NCBI RefSeq assembly: GCF_020165195.1
Contig: NZ_JAIUHR010000025.1
Span: forward strand, 1-64,000
DNA length: 64,000 nucleotides
Direction: 5' to 3'
Source: Mesorhizobium sp. CA14
GTDB lineage: Bacteria > Pseudomonadota > Alphaproteobacteria > Rhizobiales > Rhizobiaceae
Part shown: positions 8,384-17,107 of the stretch, piece after piece
Position numbering within the stretch: position 1 is the stretch's first letter
Layout of the letters: each line of letters begins with the position of its first letter
Made by a program: the position numbers and the translations under genes
Notes under the pieces: generated by a model
Databases searched by the model: none
Told to the model about the DNA's origin: nothing
What the model saw: the letters and a program-made list of their open reading frames with translations, nothing else

Positions 8384-9448
8384 TCACCGGCCGGCGCGTG
8401 CCAGCCCATGTGCCACCAGACGGTCGATGACCTCCGGATAGCTGACGCCGCTAGCCGCCATGGCCTTGGCGTACATGCTGATGTTGGTGAAGCCCGGAAT
8501 GGTGTTGAGCTCGTTGATCAGGAAATTCATGTCCGGCATCAGGAAGAAGTCGACGCGAGCCATGCCGTCGCAACCGAGCGCCCTGAACGCCCTTGCAGCC
8601 GCATCGCGCATGGCATCCTCGACCTCCTGCGGCAGCTCGGCTGGCACGACCAAGGCAGCACCATTCTCGTCGATGTATTTGGCGTTGTAGTTGTAGAAAC
8701 CGTGGCTCTCCGCAGGCACGATCTCGCCCGGCCGCGAGACGAAGAGTTCGCCCGCCGGGCTCTCCAGCACGCTGTATTCGATCTCGCGGCCACGGACGAA
8801 TTCCTCTGCCAGCAGCTTGCGGTCGTGCTGGAAGGCTTCCTCGAGCGCCCGATCGAATTCCTGGCTGGCATTGACCTTTGCGACCCCGACCGACGAGCCC
8901 TGCCGCGCCGGCTTGATGAACAGCGGCAGGCCGAGCTGGTCTTCCAGTTCGGTGAGCGAAGGCGCCGCACCTTCGCCGATCGTCACCGAGCGCGCCACAC
9001 GCAGCCCGGCCGCCTTCAGCAGCCGCTTGGCGATGTCCTTGTCGAGGGCCGTGGCGGAACCCAGTATGCCGCAGCCGGCGAGCGGCACGCGCGCCACCTC
9101 GGCCAGGCCCTGCACCGCGCCGTCTTCGCCATGCAGGCCGTGCAGGACCGGAAACAGGATATCGATGGCGGGCAGGTCGCGAGGCACGCCGCCGGCGGGA
9201 ATCGCCAGCATCCGTCCATGGCCGCCCGGCACCAGGCAGAGCAGCGTGCCGGCCGACGGCGTCGCCAGCGCGCCGTCCTCGAAGCGGCTCAGCAGCCATT
9301 GCCCTTCGCGGGTGACGAAGATCGGAACGGCATCGTATTTCGCCGGCTCCAAGGCAGCCATGACGTTGGTTGCTGAAAGCAGCGATACTTCATGCTCGGC
9401 GGAGCGCCCGCCGAAGAGCACGCCAATACGAAGTCTTTTCGCCGCCAT
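8384..9448 (-). CDS. ddl: D-alanine--D-alanine ligase
   Basis: This ATP-grasp ligase makes D-Ala-D-Ala for peptidoglycan precursors. It has 354 residues. Typical blocks are visible: IGVLFGGRSAEHEVSLLSAT at the N-terminus, FPVLHGLHGEDGAVQGLAE, PLFIKPARQGSSVGVAKV in the ATP-grasp domain, and NELNTIPGFTNISMYAKAM with the metal-binding Asn/Glu residues near the C-terminus. The length and N-terminus fit the longer DdlA type. ATG 9448 has a GGAG at the right distance; a GTG five codons upstream overlaps that site. It is not in a mur/fts cluster, so it is probably a second, stand-alone ligase beside a housekeeping ddlB elsewhere (inference). Confidence 0.9.
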   Translation of the reverse strand: MAAKRLRIGVLFGGRSAEHEVSLLSATNVMAALEPAKYDAVPIFVTREGQWLLSRFEDGALATPSAGTLLCLVPGGHGRMLAIPAGGVPRDLPAIDILFPVLHGLHGEDGAVQGLAEVARVPLAGCGILGSATALDKDIAKRLLKAAGLRVARSVTIGEGAAPSLTELEDQLGLPLFIKPARQGSSVGVAKVNASQEFDRALEEAFQHDRKLLAEEFVRGREIEYSVLESPAGELFVSRPGEIVPAESHGFYNYNAKYIDENGAALVVPAELPQEVEDAMRDAAARAFRALGCDGMARVDFFLMPDMNFLINELNTIPGFTNISMYAKAMAASGVSYPEVIDRLVAHGLARAGR

Positions 9449-9618
9449 CTGGAGCTCCACCAATGATCAGGGTTGGAGCCGCATGCGAAACACGAGGCGC
9501 CCCTTAAACTGGCTGAGCAATACGCGAAGGATTGGTGCGGATTTTGACGGGTTCGAGCAGTTCTTCAGCAGAAGCGTGAAAACGCCTTCGGTCCCAAACT
9601 ACGCCAAAACAAGGACAT

Positions 9619-9647
9619 GGAGCGGCTCGTCGTTCACGAACCGCTCC
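9619..9647. repeat. Hairpin-forming palindrome between aldolase gene and ddl
   Basis: GGAGCGG and CCGCTCC form a perfect 7-bp stem with further pairing possible outside it. It lies 20 bp after the aldolase/dehydrogenase stop on the minus strand and could be its terminator, although there is no clean T-run. Otherwise the roughly 218 bp between ddl and the aldolase gene show no gene. Confidence 0.4.
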
Positions 9648-9666
9648 CAAGGCATGTCTTATATAT

Positions 9667-11721
9667 TCAGCGCAACGCTGCCGCGATGTTGCCGCCGTCC
9701 ACCGTCGTCACATCCGCCGTGGTGCGCTCGGCCAGCGCCTGGTGCAGGAAGGCCTGCGCGACGTCGTCGGCCGTCACTTCCTGTCCCAGCAGATTGCCGG
9801 ACATGTATTCTTTTTCAGACACGCCGCGCGCCCCGGAACGGCTGGCGATCATCGCGTCGGTAAGAAGCCCGGAACGGATGCGGTCGGCGTTGACCGCGTT
9901 GGAGCGGATGCCATAGGCGCCGTAGTCAAGCGCATACTGCCGCGACAGGAACAATGTCGCGGCTTTCGGAATGCCGTAGGCGCCGAATTTCGGGCCGGGA
10001 TTGATCGCCTGCTTGGAGGTGTTGAAGAGGAGGACGCCGCCCGTGCCTTGTTCCAGCATGATGCGCACCGCGTTCTGCGCCGCCGACTGGTGAGCGAAGA
10101 AGTTGAGCTCGAAGCTCTTGCGCAACGTGGCGTCGTCCAATTCGCCGATGCGGCCTTCCCAGGCAGCGCCGGCATTAGAGACCAGGATATCGAGGCCGCC
10201 ATAGACCGCGACAGCCTTGTCGAAGGCAGCGCGCATTTCGGCAGGCTTGGTGATGTCGGCGCCGACGCCGATCGAGTTGTTGCCGGCCGCCTTCGCCGCC
10301 TCCGCTGCGTTGGCCGGGTCGAGATCGACGATCACGGCATGCGCGCCATTGGCCGCGAACAGTTTTGCCGTCGCGGCGCCGATGGCGCCGGCACCGCCGG
10401 TGATCAGCACGACCTGGCCGGTCAGCGGCTTTGGCTTGTTGGAAGCGAGCTTGGCCTGCTCGAGAGACCAGTATTCGAGCGGGAAGAGGTCGGCCTTGGA
10501 GAGCGGATGGAAATTGCCGATCGCTTCCGCGCCGCGCACCGCCTCGATCCACATCTCGCCGACATCTGACGCGATCTTCGCGTCCTTCAGCGTGCGGCCA
10601 TGGCCAAACATGCCTAGCCCCGGCACCAGCGTCAGGCGCGGCATCGGGTCGAGCATGGTGCGCTTTACGTCGTCCAGCGCGTCATTGGTCTCGAAATAGG
10701 CGGTATAGTCCTTGACGAAGGCATCGACATGGCTGCGGACGGCAGCCTTGTAATCGCCGAGCTTGTCGGCGTCGGGCGCCGGTACCGCCATCGGGCCGGT
10801 CTTGATGCGGATTGACAGGTCCGGCGTCGAGACGCCGCGCCCGGCCAACTCGGCGATCTTGGCGGAATTGATGAAGTCGACGATGGCGTCCGAGGTGCGG
10901 AAGTCGCTGATCATGCGGTCGAAGCGGCCTTCGCCGCGCGCCACGGCCACGGCGCCGCGCAGCGTCGGTGCGATGTCGCTGGGCTTCGCAAGCTTTGCCG
11001 GCAGCGCCGCCTTGGCCGCCTGCGGCTTGCCGTTCTTGGCGACATAATCCTCGGCCATGGTCACATAGTGGATCATGCGGTCATAGGCCTGCTTGGCATC
11101 GTCGCCGAAGGTGAAGATGCCGTGCTTGTCGAGGATCAGGCCCTCGACTTTTCGGTCGGCGTCGAAGACTTCGGCCGCGACCTTGGCGAGGTCGAAGCCC
11201 GGCTTGATGTAGGGCACGTAGCCTAGTCTGTCGCCGAACACGGCCTTGATCAGCGCTTTGCTGTCTTCCTGGTCGACGATGGCGAGGATCGCCGTCGAAT
11301 GCGTGTGGTCGACAAACTTATGCGGCAGGAAGGCATGCAGCAGCGTTTCGACCGAGGGGTTGGGCGAGGACGGGTCGATGAGGTTGGAGCGCTGCAGCGC
11401 CACCATGTCCTCGTCGGAGAGCTTGTCCAGAGAGCGCGCCTTGAGCAGCGCGCCCATCTTCACCGCCGGCAGACCTTGCGGCTCGATGACCGCCATGTCC
11501 CAGCCGCTGCCCTTGACGCAGAGCACGTCCCATTCGTCGCCGACGAGATCGGTGGCTTTGGTCTTGCAGGAGGTGTTGCCGCCGCCATGCAGCACCAGGC
11601 GCGGCTCGCCGCCGAGCAGGCGGGTCGTATAGACGCGCAGCGCAAGGTCGCGACCGACGCCCTTCTTGGCATAGTCGGCAACCATCTTTTCCGCGTCGGC
11701 GTCATTCCAAAGGTTCTTCAT
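9667..11721 (-). CDS. Bifunctional class II aldolase / short-chain dehydrogenase (RhaD-like)
   Basis: This is a fusion of about 684 residues. The N-terminal part is a class II (zinc) aldolase: LVLHGGGNTSCK near residue 43, HAFLPHKFVDHTHS with paired metal His near 140, and LILDKHGIFTFG near 205. Residues about 430-684 form an SDR dehydrogenase with GGAGAIGAAT (NAD-binding Gly-rich loop), SNAGAAWEG and the YGIPKAA catalytic Tyr/Lys. Such fusions cleave 6-deoxy-ketose 1-phosphates (rhamnulose 1-phosphate type) into DHAP and lactaldehyde and then oxidise or reduce the aldehyde. No rhamnose isomerase, kinase or mutarotase is nearby, while mtnK and mtnA are, so methylthioribulose 1-phosphate or 5-deoxyribulose 1-phosphate is a possible substrate. 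ATG 11721 has a partial SD; an ATG at 11754 is the alternative start. Confidence 0.85.
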   Translation of the reverse strand: MKNLWNDADAEKMVADYAKKGVGRDLALRVYTTRLLGGEPRLVLHGGGNTSCKTKATDLVGDEWDVLCVKGSGWDMAVIEPQGLPAVKMGALLKARSLDKLSDEDMVALQRSNLIDPSSPNPSVETLLHAFLPHKFVDHTHSTAILAIVDQEDSKALIKAVFGDRLGYVPYIKPGFDLAKVAAEVFDADRKVEGLILDKHGIFTFGDDAKQAYDRMIHYVTMAEDYVAKNGKPQAAKAALPAKLAKPSDIAPTLRGAVAVARGEGRFDRMISDFRTSDAIVDFINSAKIAELAGRGVSTPDLSIRIKTGPMAVPAPDADKLGDYKAAVRSHVDAFVKDYTAYFETNDALDDVKRTMLDPMPRLTLVPGLGMFGHGRTLKDAKIASDVGEMWIEAVRGAEAIGNFHPLSKADLFPLEYWSLEQAKLASNKPKPLTGQVVLITGGAGAIGAATAKLFAANGAHAVIVDLDPANAAEAAKAAGNNSIGVGADITKPAEMRAAFDKAVAVYGGLDILVSNAGAAWEGRIGELDDATLRKSFELNFFAHQSAAQNAVRIMLEQGTGGVLLFNTSKQAINPGPKFGAYGIPKAATLFLSRQYALDYGAYGIRSNAVNADRIRSGLLTDAMIASRSGARGVSEKEYMSGNLLGQEVTADDVAQAFLHQALAERTTADVTTVDGGNIAAALR

Positions 11722-11804
11722 GTCGATCCGTCCGATACTCGTCTTTTTGCTCATGAACAGAAAGCCGCGACGCCTTTATGACAGAAGCGGCGAGGGTGGA
11801 GTTT

Positions 11805-12770
11805 CTAAGAGGCCTTCCTGGTTGTCGCACCGGCGTGCTCGAGCAGGCGCTCGGCCATGTGCGCGCCGATCACCAGATGCGTGCAGAGCTCGCCGGCGAT
11901 GGCCGAAAGCAGCGGCTCGAACTTGGTGTGTTCCTGCACCACCATCAGCCGCTTCTCGATCGCGCGAAGCGAGGCGAGCTCGGCTGAGATGACGCGCCGG
12001 TTGTAGCTGCAGTCGAGAACCTCGCCGCTGGCGTCGATGATCTGCCCGGCGATGACGCCGGCCGCGCCCTGGCTGCGCAGCGCTTCCATCTCGGCCGGCG
12101 ACAGCGCGCCGCATTTCACCAGGTGGCTGTCGGCGTCGACCGCGCCGACGGAATAGAGCGCCAGATCGCAATCGGCGATGCCGGCCAACTGGTCGCGGAT
12201 CACCGGCTCGGCGCGCAGGCTCTTTGCCAGCTCTTCCGTCGACAGCACCAGCGGCGCGTAGAAGTTCAGGCCCTTGGCATTGAGCCGTCGCGCTATCTCC
12301 ATCGTGCACTGGTCGGGCCGATAGGAATAAGGGGCGCCGAGATTGCCGCAGAGCTGCACCACGGTGACGTCCTGCAGGTCGGCAAAGGACATGATGTCGG
12401 CGATGGTGTAGACGGTGCGGCCCCAGGCGACGCCGATGCGGTCGCCCTTCTTCACCAGCTCGAGAAAGACGCTCGCCGCAAGCACGGCGATGTCGGTCGA
12501 GGGGTCGGCGAGATAGGCATTTTCCGGCGCGATCCAGACGGCGTCCAGGCCGAAGGCATCCTCCAGCCGGCGCGCCATCACGTCGTCGGTGAAGAGCTGC
12601 GTCGAGGTCGAGATGTTGACGATGCCGGTCTCGCGCGCCTTGCGCAGATACATGGCGACCGAGGCGCGTGAAATGTTGAGCTGGCTCGCCACTTCGTCCT
12701 GGCGAAGGCCGTGCGCATAGTAAAGCCAGGCGGCCTTATGGATGAGCTGTTCTGCCGGTCTGATAGCCAT
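11805..12770 (-). CDS. SorC/DeoR-type sugar-binding transcriptional regulator
   Basis: This is a 321-residue regulator. The N-terminal helix-turn-helix (AAWLYYAHGLRQDEVASQLN, ISRASVAMYLRKARETGIV, about residues 10-55) is followed by a SorC-type sugar-phosphate-sensing domain with KGDRIGVAWGRTVYTIADIM, VVQLCGNLGAPYSYRPDQCT and GVIAGQIIDASGEVLD. The start ATG 12770 has an excellent AAGGAGGCGGC directly upstream, whereas the longer open frame to 12809 has none. It lies 51 bp downstream of the aldolase start on the same strand, so it is probably promoter-proximal to the aldolase gene and controls it in response to a phosphorylated sugar. Confidence 0.85.
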   Translation of the reverse strand: MAIRPAEQLIHKAAWLYYAHGLRQDEVASQLNISRASVAMYLRKARETGIVNISTSTQLFTDDVMARRLEDAFGLDAVWIAPENAYLADPSTDIAVLAASVFLELVKKGDRIGVAWGRTVYTIADIMSFADLQDVTVVQLCGNLGAPYSYRPDQCTMEIARRLNAKGLNFYAPLVLSTEELAKSLRAEPVIRDQLAGIADCDLALYSVGAVDADSHLVKCGALSPAEMEALRSQGAAGVIAGQIIDASGEVLDCSYNRRVISAELASLRAIEKRLMVVQEHTKFEPLLSAIAGELCTHLVIGAHMAERLLEHAGATTRKAS

Positions 12771-12828
12771 GCCGCCTCCTTGGCTGACATTAGTCACGGC
12801 TCTCGACAAAAGTCAAATTTGCTTGCGC

Positions 12829-12856
12829 GAGTCGCAATCGCCTCGCGGCGCGACTC
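12829..12856. promoter_or_regulatory. Inverted repeat between SorC regulator and acyl-CoA synthetase
   Basis: Perfect 7-bp arms GAGTCGC and GCGACTC are separated by 14 bp in the 204-bp divergent gap. This is a possible autoregulatory site of the SorC-type regulator. It is GC-rich, so chance pairing is also possible. Confidence 0.3.
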
Positions 12857-12974
12857 AATCCGGATCACCATTCTACCAAGCCGGCGCTGCATAGCATTTT
12901 CAGCCGCGGAAGGGGGATAGCGTGGCGGCGGGCCTAAGGTTAGAAAGCTCGAAAAGAACATCGGGGAGAACGGG

Positions 12975-14615
12975 ATGGCCAATCCCTACGAACAGGATCT
13001 CGACAGGAACGCCGCCAATCACCAGCCGCTGACGCCGCTCACTTATCTTGAGCGCGCGGCCAAGACCTATCCCGACCACATCGCCATCATTCATGGCAGC
13101 CAGCGCATCACCTATCGCGAGTTCTGGCGCCGCTCGCTGAAGCTCGCCTCGGCGCTTGAGAAACGTGGCATCGGCAAGGGCGATACGGTGACGGTGATGC
13201 TGTCGAACACGCCGCCGATGCTGGAAGCGCATTTCGGCGTGCCGATGGTGAAGGCGGTGCTGCACTCGCTGAACACGCGCCTGGACGCCGCCGTTATCGC
13301 TTTCCAGCTCGACCATGCCGACACAAAGGTGCTGATCGTCGACCGCGAGTTCTCGGGCGTCGTGAAAGAGGCGCTGGCCTTGGCCAAGGCCAGGCCGTTG
13401 GTCATCGACTATGACGATCCGGACTATGCCCTCGACGCTCCCTATCCAAAGGGCGATCGGATCGGCACGCTCGACTACGAAGATTTTCTCGCCGGCGGCG
13501 ATGAGGCTTTTGCCTGGTCGATGCCCGATGACGAATGGGACGCCATCTCGCTCAACTACACCTCCGGCACGACGGGCAATCCGAAGGGCGTCGTCTATCA
13601 CCATCGCGGCGCGGCGCTGATGGCCTACACCAACACCATCCATGCCGGCATGGCCAAGCACGCGGTCTATCTCTGGACGCTGCCGATGTTCCATTGCAAC
13701 GGCTGGTGCTTCCCCTGGACCTTGGCCGTGCAGGCCGGCACCCATGTCTGCCTGCGCTGGGTGCGGGCAAAGCCGATATATGACGCGATCGCCGATCATG
13801 GCGTCACCCATCTGTGCGGCGCGCCGATCGTCATGTCGGTGCTGATCAACGCGAAGGAGGAGGACAAGCGGCAGTTCGCGCAAACCGTCACCTTCAATAC
13901 CGCCGCAGCACCCCCGCCGGAGGCCGTGCTTTCCGGCATGGCCGATGCCGGCTTCGCGGTCACCCACCTCTACGGCCTGACCGAGACCTACGGCCCGGCC
14001 GTCGTCAACGAATGGCACAACGAGTGGGACGCATTGGAGAAGGGAGCGAGGACGGCAAAGAAAGCGCGCCAGGGTGTGCGCTATGCCGCGCTCGAGGGCC
14101 TCACGGTGATGAACCCGGAGACGATGGTCGAAACGCCGGCCGATGGCGAGACCATCGGCGAGGTCATGTTCCGCGGCAACATCGTCATGAGGGGCTATCT
14201 GAAGAACCGCAAGGCCACCGACGAAGCCTTCGCCGGTGGCTGGTTCCACTCCGGCGATCTCGGCGTCATGCATCCCGACGGCTATATCCAGCTGAAGGAC
14301 CGCTCCAAGGATATCATCATCTCGGGCGGCGAGAACATCTCCTCCATCGAGGTCGAGGACGCGCTCTACAAGCATCCCTCGGTCGCATCCTGCGGTGTGG
14401 TTGCCCGCGCCGACGAGAAATGGGGCGAGGTGCCGGTCGCCTATGTCGAGCTGAAGCCCGGCAAGACCGCGACCGAGGCCGAGATCATCGAGCACTGCCG
14501 AGGGCTGCTCGCCCGCTTCAAGGTGCCGAAGGCGGTGGTGTTCGCCGAAATCCCGAAGACCTCGACGGGGAAGATCCAGAAGTTCCGGTTGCGGGAAATG
14601 GCCAAGGGGGCGTGA
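12975..14615 (+). CDS. Acyl-CoA synthetase (AMP-forming)
   Basis: This is a 546-residue ANL-superfamily ligase that activates a carboxylic acid to its CoA thioester through an acyl-adenylate. Visible motifs are the phosphate-binding loop SLNYTSGTTGNPKGVVYHHR near residue 193, HLYGLTETYG near 332, the hinge region GWFHSGDLGVMHPDGYIQLK with DRSKDIIISGGENISS, and the C-terminal catalytic lysine in PKTSTGKIQKFRLREM. The N-terminus (LTPLTYLERAAKTYPDHIAI) is like the medium-chain or aromatic acyl-activating subgroup (AlkK/plant AAE type). The substrate cannot be read from sequence. It is monocistronic, with the SorC regulator divergent and a repeat cluster downstream. Confidence 0.88.
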   Translation: MANPYEQDLDRNAANHQPLTPLTYLERAAKTYPDHIAIIHGSQRITYREFWRRSLKLASALEKRGIGKGDTVTVMLSNTPPMLEAHFGVPMVKAVLHSLNTRLDAAVIAFQLDHADTKVLIVDREFSGVVKEALALAKARPLVIDYDDPDYALDAPYPKGDRIGTLDYEDFLAGGDEAFAWSMPDDEWDAISLNYTSGTTGNPKGVVYHHRGAALMAYTNTIHAGMAKHAVYLWTLPMFHCNGWCFPWTLAVQAGTHVCLRWVRAKPIYDAIADHGVTHLCGAPIVMSVLINAKEEDKRQFAQTVTFNTAAAPPPEAVLSGMADAGFAVTHLYGLTETYGPAVVNEWHNEWDALEKGARTAKKARQGVRYAALEGLTVMNPETMVETPADGETIGEVMFRGNIVMRGYLKNRKATDEAFAGGWFHSGDLGVMHPDGYIQLKDRSKDIIISGGENISSIEVEDALYKHPSVASCGVVARADEKWGEVPVAYVELKPGKTATEAEIIEHCRGLLARFKVPKAVVFAEIPKTSTGKIQKFRLREMAKGA

Positions 14616-14659
14616 GCCTCAAACAGGCGAGGCCGAGTTCCCGCCAACCCCCTGGCCTG

Positions 14660-14806
14660 CCGGCCATCTCCCCCGCAAGTGGGGAGATCAATCTCGTCAC
14701 TGCTTTCGCCAGCCATCTCCCCCGCAAGGTGAAGCACCGTCGCTGAGGCTGCCAATCTCCCCCCTTGCGGGGGAGATGTCCGGCAGGACAGAGGGGGGTG
14801 CGAAGG
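14660..14806. repeat. Cluster of CTCCCCCGCAAG-type palindromic repeats
   Basis: ATCTCCCCCGCAAGTGGGGA, a second copy ATCTCCCCCGCAAGGTGAAG and an inverted third copy ending CTTGCGGGGGAGATGTCC occur within 150 bp. The copies can pair with each other, so the acyl-CoA synthetase transcript probably ends in this structure. The family is typical of rhizobial intergenic DNA. Confidence 0.6.
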
Positions 14807-14917
14807 ATCGCTGCGTTTAGGAACATTCTCCTTCTCATCACACCGCGGCCCTCGCTACTGTCACCATCTGTCACCAAATTATACGCGTACGTCGATTCCG
14901 CGTTGACTCTGCCCCGC

Positions 14918-14967
14918 TTTCGTTTTACGACTGACGAAAATTGAAATTCGTCACTCATCAAACGAAA
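14918..14967. promoter_or_regulatory. Nested perfect palindrome, probable TetR operator
   Basis: Outer arms TTTCGTTT (14918-14925) and AAACGAAA (14960-14967) and inner arms TGACGAA (14932-14938) and TTCGTCA (14947-14953) are both perfect inverted repeats sharing one centre (about 14942.5). The element ends 5 bp before the TetR start codon, a position fitting autorepression and control of the downstream efflux genes. Confidence 0.6.
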
Positions 14968-14972
14968 GTGCC

Positions 14973-15578
14973 ATGTCCGAAGCCGCCAACACCGTGGCAG
15001 ACCCCGCCAGACAGGAGAATGTGACCCGCATTCTCGACTGCGCCGAGCGGCTGTTTCGCCACTACGGCTATGGCAAGACCAATGTCGCCGACATCGCCCG
15101 CGAGCTCGGCATGTCGCCGGCCAACATCTACCGCTTCTTTGCTTCCAAGGTCGAAATCCACCAGGCCGTATGCGGCCGCATGCTCGGCGCCAGCTACAGC
15201 ATGGCTTACGAGATCATGCACCTCCCGGTCAGCGCCGAGGAACGGCTGCGCCGCTACATCCATGCCCAGTACAAGATGACGCTGGAGGTCATGCTGGACC
15301 AGGAGAAGGTGCATGAGATGGTCATCGTCGCGCTGGAGCGCGACTGGTCCGTCATCGACAAGCATGTCAACAGCATCCACGACCTCTTCGCCGAGGTGAT
15401 CCGCGAGGGCATCGAGGCCGGCGAGTTCAGGGAGCAGGATCCGGAGACGGCGTCGCGCTGCTTCGGCGCCGCCACCGTCATTCTGTGCCATCCGCAAATG
15501 GTGGCGCAGTGTCTTGCCAAGACCAACCGGGCAATGCCCGACGAACTTATCGACTTCGCCATCAGAGCCTTGAAATAG
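14973..15578 (+). CDS. TetR family regulator of the adjacent RND efflux pump
   Basis: This 201-residue TetR repressor has the HTH at about residues 20-65 (ILDCAERLFRHYGYGKTNVA, DIARELGMSPANIYRFFASK). The C-terminal ligand domain is typical in size and ends in FAIRALK. It is followed after 53 bp by the membrane-fusion and RND genes on the same strand, which implies that it controls them and itself. No strong Shine-Dalgarno is visible; the ATG follows a palindrome immediately, so leader space is minimal. The inducer is unknown. Confidence 0.87.
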   Translation: MSEAANTVADPARQENVTRILDCAERLFRHYGYGKTNVADIARELGMSPANIYRFFASKVEIHQAVCGRMLGASYSMAYEIMHLPVSAEERLRRYIHAQYKMTLEVMLDQEKVHEMVIVALERDWSVIDKHVNSIHDLFAEVIREGIEAGEFREQDPETASRCFGAATVILCHPQMVAQCLAKTNRAMPDELIDFAIRALK

Positions 15579-15631
15579 AAGCCGTCCGCCAGGTGCGGTC
15601 GATAAATCATCTCCAGTTCGGGAGTGCTAAG

Positions 15632-16795
15632 GTGTCTTTGTCCAGTTCCATCCTCCGCAGGCTGCCGGCCGCAGGCCTCCCAACCGCCGCCGTCATCGCA
15701 GCAGTGCTCGGCCTTGCCGGCTGCAGCCAGGAAAAGGCCGAGGTCGTCCAGGAAGTCCTCCGGCCGGTGAAAGTGGTCGAAATCGGCGAGGCGCAAACCA
15801 CCCGTCAGCTCGATTATTCCGGCTCGGTGCGCGCCCGCACCGAGATGAATCTCGGCTTCCGTATCGCCGGCAAGGTCACTGAGCGTCTGGTCGATATCGG
15901 CCAGCATGTGAATGAGGGCGATGTGCTCGCCCGCGTCGATCCTGCCGATTACGAGCTGTCGGTCAAGAGCGCTGCGGCCAGCCTCGACGCCGCCGAGCGC
16001 CAGGTCGAGACCGTCGACCTCGCCAGGAAGCGCGCCGAGCAGCTCTATGCCAAGAATTTCGCGCCGAAGTCGCAGCTCGACCAGGCGCGACTGACCTACG
16101 ACCAGGCGGTGGCAACCCGCGACGCCGCCCGCTCGGCGCTGGCCCAGGCGCAGAACCAGGTTCAATACGCCGATCTGAAAGCCAGCAAGAATGGCATCGT
16201 CACCGCCATCTCCGCCGATGTCGGTCAGGTGGTCGCCGCCGGCACCCCGGTCATAACGGTCGCAGTCGACGGCGAGAAGGAAGTATCGATCGCGGTGCCG
16301 GAAATGGACATCGCCGGCTTTAAGCCCGGCAAGGAGGTCAAGGCGAGCTTCTGGTCGGAGGAAGGGCTGACGCTTGACGGAAAGGTCCGCGAGGTCGCCG
16401 GCAGCGCCGATCCGCAGTCGCGCACCTTCGCTGTCCGGGTCTCGCTGCCCAACCACCCGCGCGTGCTGCTCGGCATGACTGCCAATGTCCAGGCGACCGT
16501 CGGCAGCAAGACGCAGCTCGTCTCGATCCCGCTGACGGCGATGGCCGAGAAGGACGGTAAGCAGATCGTCTGGACGGTCGACCGCGCCTCCGACACGGTG
16601 CATCAGCGTCCGATCAAGGTCGCCAACTTCACCGCCGACGGCGTTGCCGTTGCCGACGGCCTGAAACAGGGCGACGTCGTGGTTGCGGCCGGCACCCAGT
16701 TCATGACCGACAATCTGAAGGTCAAGCTTTCCGGCGACGCCCAGCAATCCGCCTCGGCGGAGAACGACGTCGCTACGACCGGCAGCCTGCACTGA
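15632..16795 (+). CDS. RND efflux periplasmic adaptor (membrane-fusion lipoprotein)
   Basis: This is a HlyD/AcrA-type adaptor of about 387 residues. I start it at GTG 15632 (GGGAG upstream), which gives a lipoprotein signal ending in the lipobox LAGC (VIAAVLGLAGCSQ). The longer open frame from 15485 runs into the TetR gene. The barrel-sandwich lipoyl halves are visible (GKVTERLVDIGQHVNEGDVL and QYADLKASKNGIVTAISADV) around an alpha-helical hairpin (ASLDAAERQVETVDLARKRA). The beta-barrel and membrane-proximal domains follow. It links the RND pump encoded next to an outer-membrane channel that is not encoded here. Confidence 0.88.
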   Translation: MSLSSSILRRLPAAGLPTAAVIAAVLGLAGCSQEKAEVVQEVLRPVKVVEIGEAQTTRQLDYSGSVRARTEMNLGFRIAGKVTERLVDIGQHVNEGDVLARVDPADYELSVKSAAASLDAAERQVETVDLARKRAEQLYAKNFAPKSQLDQARLTYDQAVATRDAARSALAQAQNQVQYADLKASKNGIVTAISADVGQVVAAGTPVITVAVDGEKEVSIAVPEMDIAGFKPGKEVKASFWSEEGLTLDGKVREVAGSADPQSRTFAVRVSLPNHPRVLLGMTANVQATVGSKTQLVSIPLTAMAEKDGKQIVWTVDRASDTVHQRPIKVANFTADGVAVADGLKQGDVVVAAGTQFMTDNLKVKLSGDAQQSASAENDVATTGSLH

Positions 16796-16844
16796 TGCTT
16801 GTCGCCCAAAAGTGCGAAGCGGTTTTGGGACAACGACATGCATC
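16794..16844. repeat. Palindromic intergenic repeat inside the efflux operon
   Basis: Ends GATGC and GCATC enclose CCCAAAA and TTTTGGG around GTGCGAAGCGG. This is a diverged copy of the AAAAGTGTGAAGCGGTTTT palindrome found at 28963, 30299 and 39601. It overlaps the adaptor stop codon. Confidence 0.6.
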
Positions 16845-17107
16845 GAATTAAGACCTGAAGTCAGGCGCAACAGACGCCTTTCCCGCTCTCGCGGTGTCAG
16901 CCGCGAGCCGGGGGAGGCATGGGTTCCGGGCGGCGAACGCCCGATCGTGAGATGCCGGCATGTTGGCTCCCCCGCAGCAGTGCCGCGTCCAGCGCGATTT
17001 GCGAGTCTCTCTCCGCTTGAGGGGTCTCGCCGCCCGGAAGCCCACCGAACTAGAAGCGGCATGCCAAGCGAGCATGCCTTGCCGATCAATTGGACTGGAC
17101 GTGTGCC
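16796..17107. other. Gene-free 312-bp spacer between adaptor and RND pump genes
   Basis: This spacer starts with the palindrome at 16794-16844 and contains further stem-forming GC-rich sequence, for example GGCATGC and GCATGCC at about 17058-17078. Short frames exist on both strands, but their composition looks like low-complexity Arg/Ser/Pro translation of repeat DNA, and I do not call a gene. Such a long structured spacer inside an operon is unusual. Confidence 0.6.

Larger units (their letters stand above)
14616..14972. other. Gene-free interval with repeat cluster and TetR promoter
   Basis: This 357-bp gap between the acyl-CoA synthetase and the TetR gene holds no convincing reading frame. 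It contains three partial copies of a GGGGGAGAT-type palindromic repeat (14660-14806) and then an AT-richer stretch with a nested palindrome at 14918-14967 next to the TetR start. Confidence 0.7.
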
